This document shows, piece by piece, positions 13,142 to 25,800 of a stretch of 64,000 nt of DNA. The notes below the pieces were generated by a model. That model saw only the letters and a program-made list of their open reading frames with translations, ran no database searches and was not told the origin of the DNA. Within the stretch, counting starts at the first letter, position 1. The number at the start of each line of letters is the position of its first letter. The stretch is from Onchocerca volvulus (Eukaryota > Nematoda > Chromadorea > Rhabditida > Onchocercidae). The DNA lies in contig HG738140.1 of NCBI GenBank assembly GCA_000499405.2, positions 15,515,097 to 15,579,096 of the forward strand. The letters are read 5' to 3'. The position numbers and the translations under genes were made by a program.

Positions 13142-16100
13142 AAAATTATGCTATTTATGTCAGTATCATCAGTGCATGCTGAACAATCGTCCGTGAAAGC
13201 TAATAATCACAATTTTTTTTTTTTTTATAAAAAATAGCTCGTAATCTTTTATTTAGAGATATGAATTCTACTGATGATAGTATCAAATTTTCATCACTCT
13301 GTTATCTTGATATTGCTTATTAATCAATAATAATACGCTCATTTCATAGACGTATTCTTTTCTAACTGATAAAAGCTTATTTTATCCAAAAATATTCAAC
13401 TATAACTTTAATTGCATCATTAATCAATCAATTAAAGCATTGTAAGTGCATGAAAATTTGTAGGATCATTTGTTTGTTATAATATTCCATAATTTTTTGA
13501 TTACACATAATAAATGAACTTTTTTTCGCTTCTCATTTTCTTTTTTCTTCTTTTTCTTTTTTTTATTGACTTCAATATTCTTTAATCGATTACTTGCATG
13601 AAAGCAAAAAAAAAAAAAATTGGCATTTTGTTCCAAGTTATTTAACATCGTTGAGTGCACTTGTTAGCACAGACATATATTTTGCTTTCTTGGCTTTTAT
13701 TGCTTTCCACAACAAGTCTCATGCTATCATAAGTTAATTACCGCCAAGTAATCTAAAAGTTACACAAATATTCGAAGAAATTTTCGAAAAAAAGCTATAA
13801 ATTATCTTCAATTTTTAAAATTCATACATTTTTATCCTTTATTTTAAATAAAAAATTATAACTTCACTTCCCTAATTTTCTTTTCTTCCTTTTTCATCTC
13901 AGTCAATAAAATTAAATTTAAAAATGAGCCGAAGCGAAAAAATAAAAAAATTAATTGAGCAAATTTTCAATAGAATTTTTTTCCATTTTATATATTTTCA
14001 TTTATCATACTTTCTTTTTCCTTTCTTCTGATATGTTACTAAAACTTTCATCTATTTCTGCATTTTTAATGGAAAAAAACTGGATTTTAATTCCTATTTT
14101 CCTCATTTTTCTCGCTTATTGCATTGAGACGAAATTATATACTTAAAAAAAAAAACTTATTTAACATAATTTTTTTTCATTTTTCCCATTTTCCCTTTTC
14201 TTTTCTATTCAATTTTGTTTTATTTGCATTTTACGAATTGTTGAGCACACATATTTACACATATTTCATGACAAAAAAGTTATTACTATTAGTTGAAGCA
14301 ATATGTGTCCACAAACGCTTTTGACAGCGAAAAATTTAACAAACACTTCAACAAATTAAATATATCTCTTTCATTGGGTAAATTATTTATACTTGCTCCC
14401 ATGAAATATCACTTATTAAAATCTTAACTTTTCATATTTTATCAGCAATTTTCTATTAATTTTATCAATCATTCGTTAATAATAATCAATCAGATTATAA
14501 TGATAAATATTACATTGCTCATTACATTTTTATACTAAAAGTAATGCCATGAATTTTTTTTTTTTCAATGAAATTTTCGCAACATTTTCATTCATAAAAA
14601 AAATCCAGAAAAATGCAAAAAAAAAAAATTTTTTTTTTGCAAATTTTTTTAGATGAAATTTTCGCATAGGTATTTTCAACTAAGCATTTTTTTTTCTACT
14701 CGTTTTAATCGTTTTTTGTTTGAAAAAAGAAAAAAAGAAAAGAAACGGAAAAAGAAAAAACATCGGAAATAATTCGTCATTTTGAAATTTGAAAGAATTC
14801 AAATTGACGATTAAATCGATTTTAGTCGTGTTATGTTATGTGTTTATTACGTCTTAGAGTTCATATTTCATGCTAAATAGTATTGAAACTAAATAAAAAA
14901 AAAAAAAGAAAAAAAATAGTATGGGAAGAAACGAGGAACAGATGGGAGAATTTTTCGTCTTAATAAAGTTGAAAAAATAGTGGAATAGAACTTCTGAAAA
15001 TTGCATCCATTTAGTGGCACAAATAAATATTAGAAAATATTTGAGATTTCAATTTTTCACTTTTTTCTAAACCTAATTTGGTATTCAAGGACTTTCAAAA
15101 CTCAACTTCTATTCTTTTCCTTTCCTCTTATTAGTTTTATTTTTTTTAGTTCTTTTTTTTCTTATTCAAATTTTTTAAATTACAAAGCATATTCTGCGTC
15201 ATATTTTATAAATAAATTAAGTTAAGCAAACATTTCTCTTCATTCCTTTGCTAAAAAAATGAAATAAATTTTATCTACTTTTACTTTGGATAAGAATAAA
15301 TAATAGCAGCAATAATGATATAGTATATGTCATAGATACTATTTTAATTTCGTGTTAATAATTATGAATTAATAGGTAGTATTTTATCATTATTCAATTT
15401 TAAATATGTAACTGGAAAATTTCCATATCAATCATGCAGATAAAAATATATTTTGATACAATTTAAAAACTATATTTTCCCTTTTTTTGCAGCTTCCGAT
15501 GATTGGATTTGTATGCAGTCACAATTATTGCATTTTTGATTATTTTATGAAATAAAATTCAAGAAATGATGGCAATCGAATATACATCAAGTAGGTTTCA
15601 TCATAATTTTTTTCAACATTTCAAATTTATTTATCTATTTACTCAATCTCCTCTCTCCCTCTTTCTCTCTCTCAATTTTTCTCTCTTTTAAATATCAATA
15701 TTTGCAATCAAAATTATGGCAACAAATGTTTTCGTCCAATTTATAAATCATTGAAATTACACATTCTTTTAAGTAAAATTTTAACGAATATTGTAATTCA
15801 TTGAATGAAATTAATATTTCTTAAATAATCAAAAGTGATACGAATGATAATTTATAATTTGTCTCAAAAATAAATGAACAATTCCTTCCTAATGTCATGC
15901 CAATTTATTGTCATTATTTTATCATACATTTCAATCTTCTTATTGCCTTTATCAATTTATTATCATTATCTTATCATAGATTTCAACACATTTCCATGTA
16001 TTATTCTTTCGATGCCCATTCTTTCATAAAAACTTACACTTTTCAGTCTTTCTTCCTTTACTCCTCCTATAATCTATCTCTAAAACGGAGAAAAATGAGC

Positions 16101-17248
16101 AAATTAGCGAACAAGAAAAATACTTTTTATAATTAATAAACGATAGATGTTGTTTATATTTATGCAAATTTCAGAAATCTATAACTAGAAATGATTTTTC
16201 AGTTAATTAAATTGGTCCACAATTAAATGAAGGAATCGATAACTATAAAGAAAAATAGCTTTTTAAATTAATTACAGCAATAATCAAATCGACTCGAACA
16301 AATGTCATATTATTTTCATCATGTCCTTTTAATTTTTTTCTCTTCCTTCTCTCTCTCCTTCTCTCTTTTCTTCTTTTTTCTCTCGCATTTCTTTCTTTTC
16401 TTTAATAACTGAACGAATTTTCGAATAAAATTAAAAAAATAAATTTTTAATTCCTGCACAAATATTTTTCAATTTTCATTATCTCTAATTTACTAATTAT
16501 CTTTTGGTGGAGAAAAAAGCAAAAGAAAAGAAAGAAAAAAAAAGATTAGGAAAAAATCCAATTTGCTTTGTTTGAATCATTATGGTTGTTTCAAATTTCT
16601 CTCCAACTTTTTTTTACATGATTTTTTTTTTCAAAATTCGAATTTCGAAAATTTATTAAATTTTCTTCATCGTTTTATAGCTATCGGTAATGAAAGAAAA
16701 TTTAATGTAAATTTAAATACATATATATTTCTTTAATTTTTTAATTTTTTAATTTTATTAAAATTAAAAGAATTTGAAAATTTTTTTCCTTTTACATTTT
16801 TTGTTTAAATTTTATTAAATTCAAAAATTTTGGGAAAAAATTTGTTTTTTTTTCTGTTATAAAGAAAGACATAATACTTTTGTTATATTTTGAACAATTA
16901 TTATGTTTAAAAAGTTTGAAAAGCGTGAAAAATACTGATACAATAAAAGCGAATGTTGCTCAACTCGACAGATCGAACGAGATGTCGTAATTTCAACGTG
17001 CTATACTCGTTTGCATAATTTAAAACAAAAATTTAAATCAAATCCCTATCAAACTTCTAGTTTCCCGTCATCCTTTCATTTATAATCGTATTAGTTGTTG
17101 TTTTCATCACCCCTTGCGCCTAATTGATTTAATTTAAATTGTCACATAATATGTTTTGTTTTCTGATCTCTTTTCTTTATCACATGACTCATTTTTATTT
17201 TTTCTTTGCTCTTCGGTCTCTTCTTTTTTTCAACAACACTTACTGCTA

Positions 17249-17295
17249 TATATATATATATAAAAAAAAAAAATATATATATATATATATTTTTT
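17249..17295. repeat. AT palindrome
   Basis: An (AT)n tract, a run of about 12 A, and a second (AT)n tract ending in T. It can fold as a long hairpin or cruciform. Confidence 0.7.
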
Positions 17296-20040
17296 ATCAA
17301 TCATGATAGGACCAGTTATACAAGCAACATGTCATTTCTATTTATTGTCTTCCATAATTTAAATTATTTCAACTTTTTCGACATTTCGTTGAGCAAAAGG
17401 AAATGCGTCATTATGAGTGATAACATTCATTCATTTTTCGAAAGTACAAATGCTTGTGAAGTGGTTTTCTCTTTTCATTCTGGCCAAGTGCATATTTGTT
17501 AGATTCTATTTCAAAACTTAATTCAAGTCTTATTTCAAACATTGATTTTCAATTTCATTTGAAAGACTAATTTAAATTTCATTTTAAGTTTTCTAATACT
17601 GATTAAAAAATTCAATTACTTGTTAAAAATGATTAGAATTGTGTAAATTTCTTGAATTTTGATTCCAACATCATTATCATGTATTGCTATATGATCAAAC
17701 GATGATTTAATTTATTCAGTTTTTTTTTTCTTTCATTTTTTTATGAATCATTTTCAAATTTTTTAATTAGTCAGAATTTTTAATTTTATATTGATATTTA
17801 TTGTTTCTCTTTAACTGCTAGAGACAAAATTATTATGAAAATAGCATGCAATAATATTTATCAGTGTGAGCGAGCAAAGAAAGATAAAACTAAAATACTA
17901 CTATAGATAAAAGTTATGATTAGAAATATTTGTTACAGATGTTCGGCTTTGACTGAGGAAGTTTTGAAGATTAGAAATGTTCACTCTTGGAATAAAGAAT
18001 TTTAAAGTGTAAAAATCATATCAATCGAAAACTGCTGAAATTCAGTGTTGAAACTAAGATATTGATCGAAATGTTATTTTAATCAAAAACAAAAAAAAAA
18101 TTATGAGTGAAAAATACATCGAATTCTTGCCTTTTCAAACGCAAGAATAACCAAGTATTTATAGATAAAACAAATGCATATAATCTTGGCTAGGCAAAGA
18201 AATCAAAATATTACAACGATGGGGGAAATTTACTCCAAGAGATGATGTCTTATTAAGTTCAAATTCTTAAAAAAAGAGAAGACTTTTATTCCTTGCTTAG
18301 TTAATTATAAGTGATTGAATTTTTCAAGTTCCAATCTTGCAAATGATTATAGCTGTTTGCTTGATTTTTATAAAAAAAATCACAAAAACTTTCTTTATAA
18401 ATATTTCTGTTTTACTTTTTTCTTCCATTTTAATGATAAATTATTAAACTCTCAATTTTATATATTCTTTTTCATACTTCTAGTTATTAATTTGAAATTC
18501 TAGCAAAATTTTAGTCCGAACTGAAATTGTTGATGGATGATGATATGAATATTGTCTTTGGAAAAAAAAAAAAAGAATGAAATTGAAAAATTTAGTGTAA
18601 CTGTTCCAATGCATCATTTGCACGAGCACTGCATTTTTATGGTTGCATAAAAATTGTTTTCTTGCTCTTTCTTTTTTTTTTTTTAAAAAAATTATTATTT
18701 ATTATTACTGTTTCTTTTTTTTTTTTATTTTTTATTCCTCTGCCAATTCTAGCAGATTTTGCAAATATATAAATAATAATTATGAAAAGGACTTAAGTGT
18801 TTTTAGTGAGTTCTAATTGTCCAGTTATAATACTTTTAATAAGCTTTAATTGTTATTATGGTGAAACTTTTAATGAGCCATAATTATCATAATGCCTTTA
18901 ATAAGTTTTAATTACTTTGTCTAATATTTATATAAATGCTAGTCAATCATGCAGATTATTTGGTCTGATCCGGTTTGATCTAGTTCGATTCAATTCAATT
19001 TTTTTTTTTTTTAATGCAAGCGATTAAATATATAATTTGAAAAAAATTTTTTAATCTGCGAATGAAATAATAGCATACTGCATGATTTAACCGAAATGAT
19101 ATTTGTTCTGATGGCATAATTTAATTGGCGAATGATTGGAACTGTCAAAAATAATTACACTTCAACATTTGAAAAATTCCGTTCAACCAATATGACATTT
19201 TATTTTGATCATAGGGAAAATATATTTTATTTTATTTTTTTTTTTTTTGTACAATCTGATCATACGCCTAAAAAAAAATTCTCCATTTCTTCAATATTTC
19301 AATTTTTAATTTGTTTTAAAACTTTTGGAAGTATCAATATTAATACTGATAGTTACGGGAATTTATCATTTTTATTTGCATTAGTAATAAAAGCTTTATT
19401 TTAATTATTGCTAATTTATAATAGCAAAATGTTCTTTAGATCCATAAATAACTTTCCTTCCTTTTCCTCCTTTTTTTTTTTGAAATATAAAATGATTTAA
19501 GAAGAATTGACATATTTTGCGATAGATAAAATTTTATCCAAATTTTTTGCACTTTACAATAAAAAAAAAAGAAGAATAAAAAACAAATGCATATGCGATT
19601 TTTTCTGATTGATAAAATTTTTGATTAAATTTCATACGTCAAATTTTTACACTTTGCATTTTTTTAAAATTTATCCAACTTTTTATTTCATAACAGAAAG
19701 AAGCTTATCGAAAAATAAGCTTTTATAACTATTTTTCAAATGTACCTTGTATACACATATATTTTCACACATATTTTTATGCAAAGCAAATATGATTTTA
19801 AAAAAATTTAATATGTGCATTTTTCATTACTTCATTTTCATTTTAATTTTTCTTTGGTCATTTAATTCAAATTCTACTAAAAAATATTTGATTTAGAATT
19901 TCTTGACATTTATAGTAAACAAGATAAACAATATATTTATATGATTTTGATGGTATTTTAGAGTGGAAAATTTTTTGTTCTTGACTTCTTTTTTGTTTGT
20001 AATGAATTTGATTAATTTAATGATAATTAAGAAAAATATT

Positions 20041-20048
20041 TTTTTCAG
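20041..20048 (+). promoter_or_regulatory. Probable SL trans-splice acceptor of the SLC6 gene
   Basis: TTTTTCAG ends two bases before the ATG at 20051 (CAG/GT/ATG). With no coding exon in the several kb before it, this is best read as a spliced-leader acceptor supplying nearly the whole 5' leader. Confidence 0.6.
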
Positions 20049-20050
20049 GT

Positions 20051-22138
20051 ATGACAGATCTTATTGATGGTTTTAAAATGGTTAAAAAAGGCAAAGATGC
20101 ATCGTTGAAATCTACGAAAACAAAATCGAAGTCAAATAATAATCATTCGAGTAAGGAAAAATCGAAATCTTTGACATCAGAAAGAGATCAATGGTCGAGA
20201 CCATTCGATTTTATCATGTCAATGATTGCATATGCTGTTGGATTAGGTAAGAGTGATAAGCAAAAGTGATACTGTGATAGCAAATTTTGTTGCAACCATT
20301 TTATTCTATATAATTAGAAATGTTATGATTTCAATTTATAATATTTGTCCGATTTGTAACAAAAATAAAACAAAATAAAAAGTTCGAGAATTTTCTAGAT
20401 CATCTTTGAAATTGAACTAGTCTAATTTATCCTAATTGCTTGAAAATGAAATCACGTAAAAATATCACTTAAATTATATAAGATTTTCTTAGATTACAGG
20501 ATTATTCAAGTAATGATAATATTAAATACAATAATGTTAAATACCTATGTACTTTCTTATAGTGTTAGTTGGGTAAAATTTTCGAAACATAACAGATGTG
20601 AATTCTGGGAAATTTCAAAAAAGCCACGAATTATTTATTTTTTGATTTAAATTATCACCAAATAATTAGTCATGCGAACAACTGTTCATCTTTTAAACTG
20701 ATTATTTGAACTTTTTTTTTTTTAGGCAATGTATGGAGATTTCCATATTTATGCTTCAAAAATGGCGGTGGTTCGTTTCCTTTTTTTTTTTTCGAAAATT
20801 TCAATTTTTAAAGTGAAATTTGGATTTTAAATATAAGAATAAATATTTTTGAAATGACTTGATAAAATTTTGCTAAATTATGATTAAAATCTGTATTAAT
20901 TAAAAATTATTTTCTACAGGTTCATTCTTGGTTGTTTACTTATTATTTTTCTCACTTGGTGCATTGCCTGTGTTTATCATGGAAATTACGATAGGGCAAT
21001 ATGCACAACGTGGCGCTATGGAAATTTGGAATTTATGCCCATTATTTAAAGGTGAATTAAATTATTACTATAATTCATCTGATAATAATAAATCTTACGG
21101 TAACAATTACTGTAGTTTTGTTGGTACCATAATTATCACGAAGTTCTTTGCATACAGTATTTCATCATTACTTTAATTACCATAATTTTTACCCAATTTT
21201 TCGCATAGGTGTTGGTATTGGTAATGTTGTAATTGCATTTATGTGTATCGCATATTTTTGTGTTATATCAAGTTGGTCCATTTTTTACATGATCAATTCG
21301 ATGAAATCAGTATTTCCGTGGGAAACATGCAACAATTGGTGGTAAGTTTTCGATTATTCATTTATCGTAATCTATCTCGATGGATATATTTAGTAATATG
21401 TTTTTTTTTAACCTACATATGCATTACATTTATGAACTATGCATTTCAAAGTATGTTTACTTTTAGTATTCAACTTATGCTTTAATTTTAATTTGCGCAT
21501 ATTATCAAATTTATTATACATACATGATTGATTGATATTTTCATAATGAAACTTTGTTTTCTTCCAATCATAACTTTTCCTTAGGAATGATGAAACTTGC
21601 ATAACTGGACACGAAAATACAGCGAAAATATTCGAAATCACTAGAAATTTATCCAAGTATAATTTAAGTATTGAAACAAGTGTCGAACAATACTGGGAGT
21701 AAGTTAAAATATTTCAGTTATCATTTCTGCTTACTAATCATTTTTGATAATGTTATAAAATTATTATGATGCAGTTATTGATAAAGTGATATTAAGAATA
21801 AATTTTTGAGTATATTGATTGATCTTTTTTTTGTTTGCAAAAATGAAATTTAAATTTAAATTTATTGTTAATTAGATTTTAACGATTAATTTTTTCTTTT
21901 TCTAGAATTAATGACAGTTTATATTTTTGATATACTGATTAATTAATCATTTAATAATATTTCAGAAAATTATTCGCTTTTTTTTTTTTACAGGCGACGA
22001 GTGCTAATGCAAAGCGATTCGATACTAAACTTTGGAGGAATTCAATGGGAACTTCTCGGAATAATGGCGGTGACATGGATTATTGTGTACTTCGCACTTT
22101 GGAAAGGCATTACCCGTGCTCGAAAGGTAAAAAAAAAT

Positions 22139-22169
<31 letters not shown>

Positions 22170-22814
22170 AAAATTAATTGGTGTTATTAGAATTATGAAC
22201 AAGTCTGGCATAGACCAAAAATATAAAATCTAGATCCTCAATGGGGTTAGGTCTAGTTATTAGCATTAAATTGGGCAAAATATTATCAATGAGTTTTTTT
22301 TTTTTTTGAAATTTTAATTTGTATACAAAAATTTTCACGGAATTATTTTACAGGATTATGTAATGGCCTGTTTTGCATTTTTTCGGCCAAGCAATTGCTG
22401 ATTTTCTGGTACTTTTTTTTCTAGAATATTGATAGGAGGTACACCATTTAGTTTACTTAAATTTGAGACATACAATATAGTGGTAGTTGAATAATTTTTG
22501 AAAAATAATAATGAATAAGTAGTGAAGTAGCTAAAAATTAGCTTGCAAAAAAAAAGATCTAGCAATAACTTTTTTTTTTTTGATTTGTAGGACTCAAATT
22601 TGACAAAATTTTTTTTTTTTTTTAATTTTGAGAATTAGTCAGGGACAGGTTGTAGCAATTTGAGTTGGAGAACAAGTAAGCATTGATTCGGTGTTGTTCA
22701 ACGCATGCATACAATATACCCGACGAATTTATTGATCTTCTAACAATTTGCCAATGATGGCAGGTAACTTTTGAGATTGAGTTTTTTTGGAAAAAAGAAA
22801 ATGTTTTATTTATA

Positions 22815-22859
<45 letters not shown>

Positions 22860-25800
22860 AAAAGAAAGGAATTGAAGACATGAAATTTATATTGGGTAAT
22901 AATGATCCACTCAAAACAATTGTTACGTTTAAGAAAGGGATTGATGGTAGTATCGATTAGTGAAATGTTTCGAAATCGCAACATTTCGTGCCTTATCTAC
23001 AACTATCTTCATCGTCGAATTATGGCCATGAAAATGAAATTAAAGTTGGCAAAAAATTTTTTTTTCTATGTGTGTGCATGTTTTCGACTTTTAAATTTCT
23101 TGAATTATTTTAAAATATTCAGTTAATCATTCATAAAATTTCGGGAATAAAAGCATAATTGTATAAGAACAGAATGAAATATTTGTAACATAATTGATGA
23201 TTAGAACATCGAATAAGTCTTTTATATCAACTAGGAAGGTTTTATGGGACTATTATTGATTGCAAATAAGCTATAAACAATTGCCATTTAGAAAATGATA
23301 TTCTTGAAAATATGTGCGATGCTGAGAGATTTTTCCGAATTCTTTGCTAAGAAAATTCGAGTCTACTTTATGCCGCGAATCAACTTACTTCATAGATCAA
23401 TGTATTTTTGTTCAAAGTGAAAATGGTTCTTCAAAATCATTCAATATTCAATACATCCGCAAATCATTTGTAAATTTGAGATTTCATCCGTAATTCATTA
23501 TTGATGATAATGGATACTAGCAATTTAATGAATTTAGGAATCAGTTTTGCAGAAATGTGGTCATTATCTTTTCATCATTTTTTCTAATTAGATATTCTAC
23601 TTATTATTTAATGTTTCTGTCTGCTGAACTTCTCTGAAAGAATGATGAGTGATTGGAAAACTGGAAAACAAAATTGAACTTTTCAGGAATTGCTGCTTTC
23701 TTATGCCATATCTCAATTTTTTTTTTTTCTTTTTGTTTCATTACATCGTACAAATAGTTTACTGGAATTTCTCTAATAATCATTGCAATTAACCTATATT
23801 CAACATTTTTCGTCTATGACATATTTTAGCGATCATTATTTAGCGATTCATCAATACATACACATATATTTTCCCGGCAAATTACTCATCTTTTCAGCTT
23901 CAAAACTCGGCACATTTATTTTCTTCTCTTTCCGGACATTCTTTTCAGCAAAATAGCAATGATTAAACGAATCTCGAATTATTGCTTGAAAAAAAAAGAA
24001 AGAAAAAAGGATTATCTTCTGTTAGGCAATGGAGATGGAAATTTTAATTCAGTAAAAAATATGCTTTTTTCTATTGCAGTTTGTGTATTTTTGCGCATTA
24101 TCACCGTATTTCATGCTGGCAATTCTTCTTGTTCGTGGATTAACATTACCGGGTGCTGATGTTGGCATTTATTTTTACCTAACACCTAATGCGACTAAAT
24201 TATGGGATATTACGATCTGGAAAGATGCAGGCACTCAGGTTCCTTCATTTTCTTTCTTTTTTTTTTTCTACTTTTTTTCATATTTAAAAAATTTTTCATT
24301 ATTTATGAATGGTTTTTCTCCTACTTTTTCTATTAATTATCACTTTTTAAAGGTATTTTTTTTCTTTAAATTGAATATATTTTTTTTTAATAGTAAGAAT
24401 AAAGTTGCTGTTGTTTGAATTTTACTTAATAGATTGCTTGTTGATATTAAAGATGAAAATGGATTAATATGATTATTTTGTTATTAATTTAATTTCTACA
24501 ACTAAAGCATACTATCAGCATTACTATATATCGTATATATTTATAAGTTTCCTGAAAAAAACTTTTCAGTGTCATCTATAGATTGATTATATTTCATAGA
24601 TTGATAGTATCTGTTGTATCATATTATACTTTCGTTTGTTTCATTGAATAAATTCATATTTATTCTAAGCCATACTAATTCACATCACCCTAATAAATGA
24701 CCAGTATTTTTTCTCAAAAATTTATGTATGAAAATAATCTCCCTGAATTTTTTAATAATCAAATTTTAAGCTTATTGTTACAAAGTTAGATTTAGTTGTA
24801 CAATATCAAATAATTTTTTTCTTTTTAATTTATTTAAAAGCATATTTATAAAATAACAATAATTCGATATATCCAACCCTCATTCATTTTCAGGTATTTT
24901 ACTCATATGGAGTCGGATTTGGAACACTAATTGCCTTGGGATCTCATAATAAGAAATCTCATAATTGCTTCAGGTAAATACTTCATTATTTGCATATGTT
25001 ACAAAATATATGTATTCGATGAAATACTAAACAATTTTCAACAACAATACTTGTACATTATTAATTTTGATTTCTTATATAGAGATGGATTTATTATGTG
25101 CTTTATAAATGGATCTACAAGTTTGATCGCAGGTAAGTCCGAAAAAGTTTTTGTTTTTCATTAAATTTTCTTATGTTTATCGTGTTAGTATCTCTATAAT
25201 TATGACCGGAAAAGTATAGATCAGAAGACAATAATCCGAAATGGATTAAGTATATGCAAACTTAATAATGGCCAAATAATCATTTGTATAAGAAAAATAA
25301 AAATTTAGACCGGAACATACCTGAAGTTCCATTTAATTTAACTTGAAATAATTCTCATAACAAGAAGAATAGTTCTTGTTGATTATGACTTTATCCTTTT
25401 TTTTTTTTTTTTCTTTATTTTGAATATCTATTTATCATAATCTATAACATAATCCTGAAATCACAATTTTTTTTTCATTTGAAAATGTCTTGTTCATTTC
25501 TTCTTTTGCTATATATATTCAGCAAAGGATTTAATGCTGATAATTAAATTTAAAAAATTTTCTTTTAGGTTTCGTTGTTTTTTCCATCCTTGGCTACATG
25601 TCAGTTCTTATCGACAAAAATATTGCTGAAATTGTGAAACCAGGTTTAACTCTTTTCCATTAAATTCAGTTCTATGATCTTTTAAAAATAAGCATTTTTA
25701 AAAAACAATTGCATCAGAGAAATTAAAGATATATGTTCACTATCATTGCTTTAGATGAAAAAAGACGATTAATTTATCATTTTTCCAAACATATCATTTC

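Larger units (their letters stand above)
12330..20040. other. Long intergenic region or outron upstream of the SLC6 gene
   Basis: 7.7 kb without a convincing gene. It contains two (ATT)n arrays, many A or T homopolymers, and an (AT)n/A/(AT)n palindrome at 17249-17295. A TTTTTTTGCAG at about 15482-15492 followed by a 23-codon open stretch and TAA could be a stray terminal exon, but nothing upstream matches it. Confidence 0.4.

Noticed and set aside
12735..13237. Open frames rich in Asn or Tyr on both strands (12735-13031 minus, 13022-13237 plus)
   Set aside because: They are read straight through the two (ATT)n microsatellites and have no other coding signs.
15482..15560. Possible isolated terminal exon after TTTTTTTGCAG with 23 codons and TAA
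   Set aside because: No upstream exon with fitting phase was found; such short open stretches are frequent here.
18935..19012. tRNA-like look: GTTCGATTC followed by a T-run
   Set aside because: No matching A box, no acceptor-stem pairing and no anticodon arm could be built.
22622..22984. 120-codon minus-strand open frame in SLC6 intron 6
   Set aside because: Its length comes from the A-tract at 22817-22846 read as poly-Phe; no splice or family support.
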